A stretch of 64,000 nt of DNA from Bipolaris cookei (GCA_002286855.1 NRSV01000050.1:69775-133774), one strand, 5' to 3'; counted from the stretch's first letter, positions 31,301-43,382 are shown. A program made the numbers and translations. Notes: generated by a model from the sequence alone, not told the origin.

Positions 31301-31645
31301 CTGCTTCAATGTAAGTATTTTCTTTTCAGACCACCTTGACTCCCTCCCCCAGGCACGAAACACGTTCGTTGCCTGCCCTCCCTGGATTCCCGGCACATGC
31401 ATATGTTTGGTATCCTCGGGCATTTCTGTTTCATTCCAAAGAAAACATGTGTTTTGAAGATTACATATCTTGTCATCACATATGCCCACTACCCTATCCA
31501 TCCCTTCCACTGCAGCACGGCCCCTCATGCTGCGCCCTAGACTACATGCCTTCTACATTGGTTCTTTGTCACCACCGTCTACATGGCCACCTAATTGTTT
31601 TATGGTGCATTGGCTTACACGCGCTCTTCTAGCCTAGTCACAACC
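28389..31645. other. 3.3-kb non-coding stretch with simple repeats
   Basis: It holds homopolymer tracts (e.g. poly-T near 28396, poly-A near 29020), a (CAGGACAG)-like run near 30345-30390 and a TTG/GTT repeat near 30752-30776. The pyrimidine-rich leader of the oxidase gene lies at its right end. Many overlapping frames exist in low-complexity sequence and none has a motif. It could contain a long 5' UTR or non-coding RNA, but I see no direct evidence. Confidence 0.5.
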
Positions 31646-34143
31646 ATGAGGTCTTCGGTTTACGGCCTTGGCCTGCTCGTTGGCGTGGCCTCGGCCAACA
31701 TCAATTTCTTCTGGGTCAATCCCACCTGCGACTACACCGACCCCACCGTCCATACATGCTTGACTGGCCAGCACTGCATACAGAACAACACGTGAGTTTA
31801 TTCATCCATTCACTCATCCCATCGACGCCCTATCTAACGCCTTACAGTTGTGTTCCAGATGACGCCAGCCCCTACTCCAAGGTTGTATCTCGCTCTAGCT
31901 TGCTTTTCGCTCCTTCGAAGAGGCAAAATAGCAAGTACTCCCAGGATGGCAAGTGCGGTCCTCAAAACGGCAACTTGCTCTGTGATCCCAACAGCACAGT
32001 CTACACGGGCACTTGCTGCTCCGAGTATGGCTGGTGTGGCAACACCGCGGCTCACTGCTCAACGGGCTGCCAATCTGGTTGCACCACCGACTCCAAGGCC
32101 ACTTCTGCTGCCACCCCTGCCAACTCTGCCGTCAGGGACGATGGCCGCTGTGGAAAGGACTTTGGTGGCGCTACCTGCGATGCCACGGGCCCTTACGGTG
32201 GCTGCTGCTCTGAGTACGGATACTGCGGTAGCACTGACGGTCACTGCCTCAAGGCCAATGGCTGCCAGAATGGTTGCAAGGACGGCACTCCTCAAAACGA
32301 TCCTAAGCCTACTGCTGCCACCGCTACCCGCCCTCCCTCGACTACCACCTCTGGCGAGCCTGTAATGGGAAAGCCAACCGCCTCCAGCAACCCCACTGGC
32401 ATCCCCACTACAGATGGAAGCTGCGGTGCCAAGTTCGGCAACACTATTTGCGGAAGCTGGGCCCAGGGTAGCTGCTGCAGCATGTACGGCTACTGTGGTA
32501 ACACAACTTCCCACTGCGGTGAAGGTTGCCAGAGCGGTCCTTGCAATCAAGCTCCTACTGTCCCCGCTCCCGGTGCCAGCCCCGCGCCTGTTGCCGCTAA
32601 GCCTGGAAGCATTGCCCTCAAGGGCCGATCTGGTGTCCCTGCTATGCACGCTGGTCTCATGCCCAACGGTCGTGTTGTCTTCCTTGACAAGGTCGAGAAC
32701 TACACTGAGCTCAAGCTTCCCAACGGCCAGTACGCCTACTCCTCCGAGTGGGACCCCGTCACCGGCGAATTGGTTCCCCTTGCATACAAGACCAATGCCT
32801 TCTGCTCTGGTGGTATCTTCCTTGCTGACGGTCGCTTCGTCTCCCTCGGTGGAAATGCTCCTCTTGACTTCATTGATCCCACTGTTGGCGATGGTTTCAA
32901 GGGTATCCGATACCTCGAGCGCTCCTCCACTGATGCTTCCAAGAACGGAAAGGCCTGGGAGGAGCCTGGCCAGCTTCTCGACACCCCCCGCTGGTACGCC
33001 TCTGTCCAGATCATGCCCGACGACTCCATCTTTGTCGCATCTGGCTCCAAGAACGGTCTTGACCCCAGCAAGCCTGAGAACAACAACCCTACCTACGAGA
33101 TCCTGAACGCCGACGGTACCCCTCGTGGCAAGAGCTACAACATGGAGATTCTCAGCAAGAACCAGCCCTACTACATGTACCCCTTCATGCACTTGTTGAA
33201 GGATGGCAACCTTTTCGTCGCCGTCTCCAAGTCCGCTGAGATCTTCAAGGTCGAGACTGGCGCCGTTGTCCGTATGATGCCTGACCTTCCCGGTACCTAC
33301 CGCACCTACCCCAACACTGGTGGATCCGTCATGCTTCCTCTGTCCAGCGCCAACAACTGGAACGCTGATATCATCATCTGCGGTGGTGGTCCTTACCAAG
33401 ACATTACTGCTCCTGGCGACGCTTCCTGCGGCCGCATCAAGCCTCTTGATACCAACCCAGAGTGGGAGATGGACTCTATGCCCGAGGGCCGTGGTATGGT
33501 TGAAGGTACTCTTCTTCCAGACGGTACCGTCGTCTGGGTCAACGGTGCTCAAGAGGGTGCCCAGGGTTTCGGTGTTGCTCGCGATCCCGCTCTTGAGGTC
33601 CTTCTCTATGACCCCAACCAGCCCAAGGGCAAGCGTTTCACCACCGGCCCCAAGTCCACCATTGCTCGTCTTTACCACAGCGTTGCCCTTCTCCTCCTCG
33701 ACGGTACTCTGCTCATCTCCGGTTCCAACCCCGTCGAGCAGCCTATCCTCACGCCTGATGCTAAGAACCCTTACGTCACTGAGTTCCGCAACGAGATCTA
33801 CACTCCTCCTTACCTCCAGGGCAATCCTACTCGTCCTTCCAACGTCCAAATCTCCAGCAAGCAGCTCAAGGTTAACACTACCTTCAACATCAAGTTCACT
33901 GCTCCCGCAAACGCCAAGGAACTCAAGGTCACACTCTACTACGGTGGATTCGTTACTCACTCTCTGCACATGGGTCACCGCATGGCCTTCCTCGACACCA
34001 CCGGCTTCAAGGCCGGTGCTACTGCCCAGAGCATCACCGTCACCATGCCTCCCAATAAGGCCGTTGCTCCTGCTGGTCCTTATGTTATCTACGTCCTTGT
34101 CGACGGCGTCCCTGCCATGGGTCAGTTCGTCCAGGTCTCATAA
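31646..34143 (+). CDS. Secreted copper radical oxidase (glyoxal oxidase-like, AA5) with three chitin-binding modules
   Basis: This is an extracellular oxidase that would turn aldehydes or alcohols into acids or aldehydes plus H2O2 while bound to chitin. Exons are 31646-31791 and 31848-34143 (intron 56 nt, GTGAGT...TTACAG), 813 aa. The signal peptide is about residues 1-17 (MRSSVYGLGLLVGVASA). Three eight-Cys CBM18 (hevein-type) modules lie at about 82-127, 147-192 and 238-281, each with the CCSxYGxCG core. A Pro/Ala linker leads to the seven-bladed propeller and a DUF1929-type C-terminal domain. Cofactor residues by family comparison are Cys368 (AFCSGG) and Tyr432 (RWYASV) for the Tyr-Cys radical pair, and the Tyr-His of ARLYHSV and the His of THSLHMGHR as copper ligands. 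All are present. The codons are strongly C/G-ending, as in a highly expressed gene. Confidence 0.94.
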
Positions 34144-34813
34144 GCGCGTGAAGACTGAACCGAGGGTACGGTGTGTGTGTGTGTGTGTATTTCTCTTTTT
34201 TTTCCCTTATAAACGGATAGCAAAAGGGGCGAACAAGAAGATATGGAAATCTATGAGCAAAATGTTATATTGTACAAGGTCTTGGATGCTTTGAGGATTA
34301 TCCTGTATGCGCCCCACACTTTGTTTTATTCTTTCTTCTTTCGTACCCCCAAGAAGATGTCTTCTTTTGGGAGTGCGCAGAATAGAATTATAGAGGCATG
34401 ATTGTTCGCTTTGCATAGGCATGACAATGACAATGATGTCGAAGATTGAAGAAACAAATGAAGAGATTTGACAAATAAACTTGACATGTTTGTGTAATTG
34501 ATTGTTGAACTGTGTTGATGAGAGTGGTGATTACGCAACATTTGTGTCCATGTCCTTCCCCCTTTGCTATGCATCCATCCGTGTTACAGTACATTCTTCC
34601 CCACGAAACACCTCAAACACGAATATCATTGTATAAACAAGACATTACATTTCCTCAAAGAAAGGAGAAGAGAAGAGAAGTAGCAGGAGTCCCATTTTGA
34701 CCCATTTCTCACAAATGCAATCATGGCATATATGAACATCCACGCCCAAACGCCTCCCTAGTAGCACTCATTTTTCCAATAGAAGAAAAAAAAAGATAAT
34801 AATGACACATCAC
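34144..34813. other. Convergent 3' region
   Basis: It holds the 3' UTRs of the oxidase and the phosphatase. A (GT)n microsatellite lies at about 34171-34188 and T-rich tracts follow. No gene is seen. Confidence 0.5.
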
Positions 34814-36573
34814 TCACTCCTCATTCCCCGCCTGAATCGGCATAACCCGTCCGGAATCCACAATAATTTGCAAATCCAGCTTCTTGTTCAAATCCCCATA
34901 CTCGAGCCTCTTCCACGTCACAATGCGAGCTTGATTCGTATCAATCTCAAACACACGGAGACGACGATGGAAATGGTTGTAGCCGCCATACCCGCCGAAC
35001 CCACTGCCGCCCGCATAGCACATCCAAATTTGGGGTTCACCGGTGGAGGGATCCTTGGCGAGCGAGCAATAGTCGTTTACGTGGTCGTGGCCACACGAAA
35101 CGGATTTGATGTTGAATTCGACGAGGGCGTCTTTGAAGTGCGTGTTGAAGGCGGGAGCGGTAATGGGTTCGGTCCAGTTGCCCACGCGGTCGTTGTCACG
35201 GTCGCCGTATTCGGGCAAGGGGATGTGGATGAAAGCCATGTCGAGGTGCTTGTGCGTGTAGTGGCGGTGCGCTTCTTTGAGGCTTTCGGCCGTGGTTTTG
35301 AACCATTCGATTTGGTTGGGCTTGATCCAGTCGTAGCCTCGGTAGTGGGTTTCGTCGGGCGAGTACGAGTGCGTGTCGAGGAACCAGAGGGTTAGGGCCG
35401 AGTGCTTGCTGCTGTGCGCTTGGATCTCGACAAAGTAGTTGCCGACGCCGTCAATCGTGTTGGTGCCTGGTTCGCTGACGGAATAGGGTAGAGAGTCGTA
35501 GAGATCCATTTGTGCGTGGCGCGAGAGAGTGCCTTCATCGTCGTGGTTACCAAAGATGGCGGCGTAGGGTATCTTGCGCTCAGCAAGGGGATCCACAATC
35601 TTGAACATGGCCTGCAGCAGTATCAGTATTGCACATGATGAATATAGTAGGGAGATTGCCTCACGCTTTGAACATCTGGGGCCGTGTCTCCGTTGATCTG
35701 GTCGCCAGACAAGACAACCATGTCGGGCTTCTCGTCGTCGAGCACCCTCTCGACAAACTCGATTGTTCTAGGATCGGCATCGCAATGTCCGCCATTTGCG
35801 CCTTTGGGCTCTTCGTCTCTGCACTTGCCGAGGCCAGTGCTGAGGTGCAAGTCGGATATCTGCATTATCTTGAATTTGCCATCCTTCCTAATCTTTGGTA
35901 TCGGCTTCTCAAGCTTGACAGCTCGACCGCGCCGTATGGTGAGGCGCGGCTCTGCACTGTCCTTGCTGCTGTCCAAGTGCAAAGGACCATTCTTGACCAA
36001 GGCCCAGCCAGGCCGAGGCTCTACGGCGTCGGCGCCAAACAGGATGTCGACGGCTGTTACGGCCTTTTTGGAATCGCTGGCATGGCGCTTGAGCGATCTC
36101 TTGATCCAGACGCCTGCCGGTCTCGACTCCCATTTCTCAGACGCTTGCGCCTTTTCTCCAATGGAAGGGTCGAGCTTGCCTGTGCGAACATCGATTATAA
36201 CCTTGTCTTCGGCACCTAGCTCCTCTTCCCTCTTCCGCTTGACGTGTACATATGCCCTGCCAACCCAACCCTTGTTGAGGTAGAGATCCTTTTCTAGGCG
36301 GTGCCATATCTTTTGGTCGAGCATGCACTTGGATAGTGGGTTGATTGTCGAGCATATCTGCACAGTGATATCGGTGATGACAAGGCCATCGTGGTGGAGA
36401 GGCAGGTGGCTGTGGACGGACTGGGGGAGGACTCGGTAGCGGTTATCGAGGAAGAAGACTGTAAGGGATAGGAGGATGGTGAAGGCGACGAGCTGAATGC
36501 CTGTGCGGACCTATGGTGGTTAGCAGGCAGCAAAGTGGTGCGGCGTTGGTGTACCTACTATTCGGCGCGTCAT
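34814..36573 (-). CDS. DCR2: Dcr2-type calcineurin-like phosphatase, membrane-anchored (552 aa)
   Basis: This is a metallophosphoesterase. Yeast Dcr2 acts in cell-cycle entry and in down-regulating the unfolded-protein response. Exons are 36573-36559, 36510-35665 and 35611-34814, with introns of 48 nt (GTAGGT...CATAG) and 53 nt (GTGAGG...TGCAG); all three join in frame. The five-residue first exon (MTRRI) leads straight into a hydrophobic segment (GIQLVAFTILLSLTVFF), a likely signal anchor. The Dcr2-specific N-terminal region includes EKDLYLNKGWVGRAYVHVKR. The metal-binding motifs are complete: ISDLHLSTG, LSGDQINGD, FGNHDDEG, FIHIPLPEY and CGHDHVNDYC. It is divergent from the methyltransferase gene, with about 530 bp between starts. 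Confidence 0.92.
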
Positions 36574-37103
36574 GGTGGAGGCCGTCGAGGGTGCGAGTGA
36601 AGGGTCATGAAGCCAGAGGTGTGTCTAGGAGAGGGTTGCTTGGCAGCAGGTCGGACTCATGTCCATGATACAGCGCCTTTTTTTCAGATATGTTTAACCA
36701 CAAATACAGGAAGACACAAGCATGTGCAGGCCAAGAAGTTGGGAGAGGCGATGTGTTGGTGGGTGAGAGTAGGATGCGGGCAACGGCGCTTGGCTCCAGG
36801 CTGCTGGGATGCAGTCTCGGGATGGTCAATGGCATGACAGGGGCCGGCAAGACTGGCGATTCCAGAAGCCTGCACTGAGTACGTATACGAATAACTTTTG
36901 GTGGATCATTTTCAGCAAATTAAGCATATCAGACCGAAATACACATGTAATACATTTCTGTACAATGCACCAAAGCTAAGCAAGTATCTTCCTGGTCACA
37001 CGTGCTGGGTGCCACTGAATTCATGTCTCGCTTGGTAGTAGTGATATTGCGGAGGAGACCTCACCTCCGCGCCGCATCTGCACCTATCTTCTTGCACAAA
37101 GCC
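36574..37103. promoter_or_regulatory. Shared upstream region of two divergent genes
   Basis: This 530 bp separates the starts of the phosphatase and the tRNA methyltransferase. No conserved gene or specific site was recognised. If the methyltransferase starts at an upstream in-frame ATG (37002 or 37023) the region is correspondingly shorter. Confidence 0.4.
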
Positions 37104-38443
37104 ATGCGACATTCCCCCCTCCACCTCCTGCAACGTGTTCCTTTGAAAACGCCTGCTCGCTACTTTACAAGTGGCTCTGGCTTGCGTCGCACGTTCAAAG
37201 GCAAGACCTCTGGCCACTCGGATCCGACGCCGCTCACAATTGCGCAGAAGGCGACCTGGTGCTTTTGCGCGAGAAGAAGGATACCCACGATGGCCGTCTT
37301 GTCAAGCTGCACGCCTCAAAATCTACAGGCACGCATTTGGGCGTTGTCCAGCATGCCGACATAATAGGCAGGCAGTCGCGTCAAATAGTCCAGTCCAACA
37401 AGGGCGCCGCATACCGCATCCATGATCCTACACTGGCCGAATATGTCAGGCTTACACCCCGTCTTGTCACTCCAGTGCGTGCCCCTTACTCCAAAAACCC
37501 CAGCCTATTTTTCCTATGCCAATGCGCCTAGATCTACCCCTCCGATGCCAACCTCATCGTCTCCCTGTTCGATATCAACGTAGATAGGCCCTCTATTGGC
37601 TTGAACACCGACCCGCTGCTTGAGATACTCGAAGCTGGTACTGGCCACGGAGCCTTGACTCTCCATCTTTCTCGAGCGATACATGCCGCAAATCCCCCAA
37701 TTCCGAGAGCGCCCTCCTATAGTGGCAGCAAAGACGGTCCAGAAGATGCCGTCTATCTCGGCGAGTCTGTGAGTGATCTACAGCACTCGTATTTAGAATC
37801 GTGGAAGCAAAGTCGGCGCGCCATTCTACATACACTTGACATATCGCCCAAGTATTCTCAGCACGCAAAGAAGATTGTCGAAGGCTTTCGTCACGGCATG
37901 TATGCAGCAAACGTCGACTTTCACGTTGGAGACGTATCCGACTGGATCTCCAAGCAGAGAGCGGCGAGAAGAACTCAGCAGCCCTTCTTGAGCCACGTCT
38001 TTCTTGATCTTCCTAATGCAACTCACCATCTTCTGAATGTAGCTCCTGTCCTGCACATCAACGGTCTACTCGCCGTTTTCAACCCCAGCATAACCCAGAT
38101 TGCCGAGTGTGTCGAAGCAATCCGCGAGCAAAAATTGCCATATCTGCTCGAACAAGTCGTTGAGCTTGGTGCAGGGACAATACGCGAATGGGATGTCCGC
38201 GCCGTCAAGCCAAGAGCAACTCTGCAAAAGTCAAGTGCAGAGCAGACTTCAGCCCCATCAGGCAATAGAAGTCAAGACTCGGAAACCGAGGAAGCCGCCA
38301 GAGATGGCGAGCTCGAAGCAGCTCTAAACAAGGGCAAGCAGGAGGAAGAAAAATGGGCCATGGTATGTCGCCCCAAAGTTGGTCAGCAAGTCATCGGAGG
38401 TGGCTTCCTAGGCCTATGGCGCCGCATGGAGCAATCTAGTTAA
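37104..38443 (+). CDS. TRM61-like tRNA (adenine-N1) methyltransferase, probably mitochondrial (411 aa)
   Basis: This is predicted to methylate N1 of adenine in tRNA (position 58 in the family) using S-adenosylmethionine. Exons are 37104-37200, 37248-37474 and 37532-38443, one frame. Intron 1 (37201-37247, 47 nt) begins GCAAGA and ends GCGCAG with branch site CTCAC, so it is GC-AG; it joins RRTFK to EGDLVLLREKKDTHDG, the usual family start. Intron 2 is GTGCGT...CCTAG. The N-terminus (MRHSPLHLLQRVPLKTPARY) is basic and lacks acidic residues, like a mitochondrial presequence; two upstream in-frame ATGs (37002, 37023) could extend it. The AdoMet loop is EAGTGHGALTLHLSRAI. A partly disordered acidic insert (about residues 345-380) precedes the conserved C-terminus. 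It resembles human TRMT61B in layout. Confidence 0.85.
37201..37247 (+). other. GC-AG intron in the methyltransferase gene
   Basis: This 47-nt intron has donor GCAAGA, branch CTCAC and acceptor GCGCAG. Without splicing the reading frame is wrong for the conserved block. Confidence 0.75.
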
Positions 38444-38572
38444 AAAGAAGAAGGGGAAGAGTAACCCCACAGCCAAATTACAGGGCAGTGTGTATCATAG
38501 ATATTTAAACCTCCCAAATTTTTTTTACAGAAACCGCTACATATAACCAAGACATCTAAAAAAAAGGATAAT

Positions 38573-40786
38573 TCAAAAATGCTCCATTTGCCAAAACCCC
38601 ATATTCATCGGTGCCCCCTGCCCCAAAAATGTCTCATCAAACCCAAAACCATACGACCCAATCAAATCATACATGTTATACTCATTCACCGGATCAGAAC
38701 TGACTTCGTGGCTCTGCGTGGCTGCCTTGACCGGATCAAAAATCGGCGACGTAGCCGGCGACAGTGCCGTGAAATGTTGCGACGCAGACGCTGATGGTGT
38801 CGCCGTTGCGACATCGATGCGCTTTAGTAAATCGTTAATACCTTGCACAATATGCCGTGTGATGTGTTTCTTGTTCAGCGTATCTGCTACTTTTGCCAGG
38901 AAAGAGGCGGAGCGACGGGAGAGCGAGAGCACTTGATTGATGTTGAAATTTAAGCCGAGACCGAGGGGTTCGGTGGCCCACTCGGGGGACTGAACTTGCG
39001 CGACGCTGCCCCAGGTTTTTGCAATTTTGAGTAAGAAGGTGGCGCTGAAGGCGAGCATGGTGTGGGTGAAGATGGGGACGGCGGTCATGGCGCGGCGGAG
39101 GTCTGGTTCTTCGAAGATGAGGGTTAGAGTGCTTGTTGCGGCGGTTATGGCGATGTTGGCGGCTTCGCGGCGGTCGTAGGAGAGGGATTCCGACGTTGTG
39201 GCGTTGGGAGGGGGGAGCGCTCGGAGCGCGAGGGAGTTTAGTTGGAAGCGGGCGAAGTGGTAGTATAGGACTACTCCTTTTGAAGGGTATGAGCCTATTG
39301 CGGGACTATCTGCGGATTTTGCTTGCCATGCTAGTCGCCATTGTTCAATGGCAAAGTTGAAGAGGCGGAGTTGCTGGAAGTCGGGCTCTGTAAGTGGTTG
39401 CTCTGGGTCGCTGCCATAGACAACGTAGGCTTCGGTTAGGATCTTAAAGAGCGTGACTTGAGCTCCGAGTCGAATATCGCCAGGCGTGGTCTTGGGACTG
39501 TCAAGGAACCGTTCAATATTTTTAACTGCAACGTCGTCGTGCACCATTGACGGGCGTCCATACGCGATACTAAACTGGTGGTCACACACGTACAGTGCAA
39601 GCCACAGCCTGACGTTATCCCGCTGATTCTCGTGGCCCCGCATAAGCTTCTGGTAAGACATATGCAGATTCATTTCTACCGCATTCCTAATTGCGATTCC
39701 GGCGAGTTTCCAGCTTAGGTCTGGGACGTAGAATGCGGCAAGCGCTAAGGCACGTATGTCGTCGAGATTCTGGGGCCGCGTGAGCGTAGCACTGTAAACT
39801 AGCGATACAAAGATGCCGTAGCACCTTTGCAGCGCTTCGTCCTGGCCCGGCGTGTGCAGCGCTGATATCGTCAGGACAGCTGCTGTTAGCAGCGTCGAGT
39901 GGCGCCGCACTGCACTTAGTGAGTCGTATGGAAACAGCACGCCAGCCCATAGATACAACCGCATATCTTGCATGTATCGTTGGAATAGCTCTTCAGCTTT
40001 CTGCAGTGATACAACGCCTTGGGCTATAAAGTCCTCGTCTACAGAGTTGGAGTTGGGCTTCCACCGTGCGCTGCTCCGAAGGTTCCGGATTCGCGTCAGG
40101 TCGTACAGACTTCTCATGGGCGCCGTCACCAAGCCAGATTCTTCGCCAGAATCGCGTTCGACAGAGTTGTCGCGTGTCATATCCATCAGAGGCGGAACTA
40201 ACAGCGTAGTGTGACCGCTCTCCGATACGACATTAGTCGGCGTCACAGTCACAGTCTGTCCTGATGGCGGCTGAGGCGATTCTGCTGGCGGGCTATCTAA
40301 GCCTGGGAGTTTATTGTGCGCGAGCAGACGCTGCACCGCTGCGCGCATGCGTGCCATTTCAGTAGACGCTTTTGCTTTCCAACTGCGAAACAATTGATTA
40401 GTCTTCCTGTTCGCTTCAAATACTCTTCATGCAGAGGTTTTTTTCTGGGTGTATTTACACAGCATCTTCATCGAGAATGCGCTGGTTCATGTTGTACGGC
40501 ACGCAGTCGGTGCCGCTTCTCAGACACTTTGCGCATTTTGTCTCCTTGTCTACTGGCTCGCATTTAATCTTATGTCTCTTGCACTCTGCACCTGTTATCC
40601 ATTGTAAGTCAAGAAATAAAGGTTGAAGGCAGTCGACTTGATGTGTGTATGTGTGTGTGTATGTATGGGTCGTCGGGAGGCTCCTTTCGACTCACAAGCT
40701 CTAATCCTCGGCGTACGTGGAGCAGGCCGACGCCCATCCTCATGGTCCGCATCGTCGCTTGGACGCTTCAGTGGACACATTTCCAT
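38573..40786 (-). CDS. Zn2Cys6 fungal transcription factor, intact (677 aa)
   Basis: This is a nuclear DNA-binding regulator with unknown targets. Exons are 40786-40696, 40591-40459 and 40382-38573, with introns of 104 nt (GTGAGT...AACAG) and 76 nt (GTAAAT...CGCAG). The first Cys codon is split by intron 1 (T|GT), giving CAECKRHKIKC, then CAKC and C after LRSGTD, the six-Cys binuclear cluster. A linker (VWKAKASTEMARMRAAVQRLL) crosses intron 2. The fungal-specific TF middle domain includes LLTAAVLTISALHTPG, IRNAVEMNLHMSYQK and LYVCDHQFSIAYGRPSMVHD. The start MEMCPLKRPSDD is chosen as the nearest ATG before the cluster; further upstream ATGs exist. It lies convergent to and 129 bp from the methyltransferase. 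The overall pattern is like Leu3/War1-style regulators, but I cannot assign it further. Confidence 0.88.
40592..40695 (-). repeat. Intron carrying a (CA)n/(GT)n microsatellite
   Basis: This is intron 1 of the regulator. On the plus strand it holds alternating GTGT/GTAT repeats (about 40640-40668). Repeat-length changes would alter only intron size. Confidence 0.75.
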
Positions 40787-41559
40787 GCCATCGGGTCCCC
40801 TCGCTCGCAAAGTATTTTCGGAAACTGTTGGCGAACTTATGTCTCGATGCGGCATGCAAATCACACAAGAAAAAAGGGTGCTTTACGGCGTCATGTTTAG
40901 GCCTCGTGACTTGGGTGGAACTTGGTAGCGGGAGGTGTGGATGTCACCGGGACGGAGGCTAGCCCCACACTACCAACCATCGTCACGCTTTGCCTGTCTG
41001 GGCGAGATTGGGTGTTGTAGCAAATGTCAGCAACAATCTGGTGAGGCTGATATCTGGTCTTTGTACGAAACCTCGTCGTCCTATTGTTACTCCGAGTATT
41101 CATTGTCGATACTTACAGGAAGAACGACGAAAATGCTGCATATGTACAAGACCGTGCTGTAAATTTACTACTCGTGTATCTGTCGTTTCACGCGGCTTGA
41201 TTAGCAATATAGTAGGTATTACTAAGTACGACTCTTGGCCTTACTTATAAGCCGATGGTATTTGCCGTGTTTCTCCTGAATTCACATTGCGAGTCTCTAA
41301 TTTTAGAACAATGCTGGTTCGGGTCTATTCGGTTCCTGCTCCGGCTTCATGTCTAGCAGCTCACATTCCAATTCTACTGTTATAGTTTTCTTGATGCCCT
41401 TTTGTGGGATTGAGATAGTACAATCTACGTGCGATAAGTTAAAGACAAAGCTAGTAAAGAAATGTACATGCGCCTATCCAGGAGGTTAAAAATTGCTCTT
41501 TGGCCATCAACTGGACGACGATGAGATCTTCCGTATCTTATGTGATGATGGACACTAGA
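40787..41559. other. No gene seen
   Basis: It comprises the upstream region of the regulator and then AT-rich spacer up to the transposon. No recognisable frame. Confidence 0.45.
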
Positions 41560-43380
41560 ACGTGTTCTATCGGTAAGCTGAACGCCCTACCCAATCTGAC
41601 GCGACGCTCTACACAATCGATCCACAACGACGTAATAAAGATAAGATCAAATTAAGAGATTTGATTTATTATCTAGCTCTGCATGAAGCGCGAGTGTGTC
41701 CTTGAATATGGCACTTTGTGCACGTTGGTGGCGCGCGCTGTCGTCGCTGGCTCCTATCACCCTGCTCAACCTCCATGGCCACTCTTTCTGCCTGTGCAGC
41801 AAGCTGCTGAGCCTGTTGTGCCTGGAGCATTCTACCGAAGCAGTATATTGACGCCGCTGGTCCTGCTTTCGTCGCTGGCGCTCACTGCCTTGACGTAGCT
41901 TCTTATTCTCTTCAGCAAGTATAGTTGCTGACTGCATTGCTATTTGACAGTCTTTAATAACCTGGCGTAGAAGCTGGCTTGCTGAGCTTTATGATTGCAG
42001 ATGCAGCAGTCCCTGAAGAAGCTTTGCCTGCTACTGAACCTGGGCTACTGTGTGTGGTGTTTCTACCGGTATTGCGGCGTTGTTGTCTATAGCTGTCTGT
42101 AGTGGAGATGGTGTACGGACAACTGTAAGAGAAGATAGAACGCGATCTGGACAAGGAGGGATAAGTCTTATTGCCTGGAAACCAACTTGGATATTCTGCT
42201 GCATGAATACTGTCGTACGGATGCGTGGATAGATCTCAAGAAAATCTATCTTATCAACATGATAGACGCATTGGTGGGAGAGCTCCTCAATCTCAGGCCC
42301 GTACGCGCGCTTAAGTGGCGAGAAGCAGCTTACATCAAGCGGCTGGAGAAGGTTCGGTGTGTGAGGCGGCATGCAGAGAGTAATAATCTTGTTCTCAGCG
42401 CAGTACTGGTCAAAATCTGGCGTAGCATGGCTGCTATGGCCGTCTAGAATAAGAAGTCGATAGGCTCCAGCCGTACGAGCTGCTGTATGCTGGTTGAAAT
42501 GCTTCACCCACTCTACACCAAGTTTATCGGTCGTCCAGCCATTGTTTGAGACGCCGATAGTCCAGTCTAGTGAGAGGGAGCCTGTCATACCAGCTGCTCT
42601 GGTAGGCTCTACCAGACAGGATCACGAATGGTGGTAAAGACCAGCCAGACGTGTTAACGCACTCAATCGCTGTTACCCACTCGTGATTGCCTGGCTGTAT
42701 AATAGATGCTCGGCCAACTCTTTCAGCGCTATTGACTACCATAGACGTGCTAGCGACGCCTATTGCGAATCCAGTCTCGTCGAAGTTGTAGATATCTTGA
42801 TCAAGAACGCCGTACGTCTGGCGCGTCTCCCCAACTAGCTTAAACCAGGCTGTAATTGCAATAGAATCCTCAGAAAGAGCGCGCTGGCTATGAGCTTTTC
42901 TAGTCCACTTTGTCTGAAGCTCAGGCTGGCTCTGGATAAATCGCGATACCCAGCACTTGCCTACAGGCGGTGGAGGTGGATCTTGGCCACGCGCGGCAAG
43001 AAGAGCGTCTGCCATTCGTCGCACGTCAATAATATGGGGCGGAAAACCACGCTGGTCAAGGGCTAGAATTCACTGTACGAGAAACTGCCCCTCAATAGGT
43101 TGTAGCTTGCGGTTAACAGAGACTGTCTCTGATCGTGACTGGGTACCGTAGAGGCGCGTATATAGTGTTGATTTTAGCACATTATATGCTTTTGCAAGAG
43201 CGTGGATAGACTGATTTGAATTATTACGATAGGGTACTATAGCAAGTCTTATTATGTCTTCACGAGAGATCTGTATAGAGCGTTGTTTGTCGCGGCATGG
43301 TGGTGGTTGTGGAGAGAGTTGCGTCAGGTTGGGTAGGGCGTTGGGCTTACTGATGTTTCCAGCTTACTGATAGAACACGT
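41560..43380 (-). mobile_element. Decayed Fot/Pogo-type transposon
   Basis: The ends are related inverted repeats. The left (41560) starts ACGTGTTCTATCGGTAAGCT and the right (43380, reverse) ACGTGTTCTATCAGTAAGCT; both continue with AACGCCCTACCCAA and CTGACGC, with an 18-bp insertion in the right copy. The right flank is TA and the left is GA, so the target duplication has mutated or the boundary is off by a few bases. Confidence 0.82.
41645..43298 (-). pseudogene. Fot/Pogo transposase remnant
   Basis: Read from ATG 43298 (MPRQTTLYTDLS), it meets TGA within 13 codons, in place of an expected arginine (CGA to TGA). The helix-turn-helix region is partly readable. The frame is open again from 43024: VGKCWVSRFIQSQPELQTKW, first catalytic motif YNFDETGFAIGV. 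A frameshift near 42580-42600 is followed by LLILDGHSSH and LLQPLDVSCF. Further stops occur near 42030, and the C-terminal tail is broken. The three catalytic motifs can be seen, but no single frame is complete. Confidence 0.85.
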
Positions 43381-43382
43381 TA

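Noticed and set aside
32059..33978. 639-codon minus-strand frame
   Set aside because: Exact antisense of the copper radical oxidase; Gly/Val-rich translation typical of antisense to C-ending codons.
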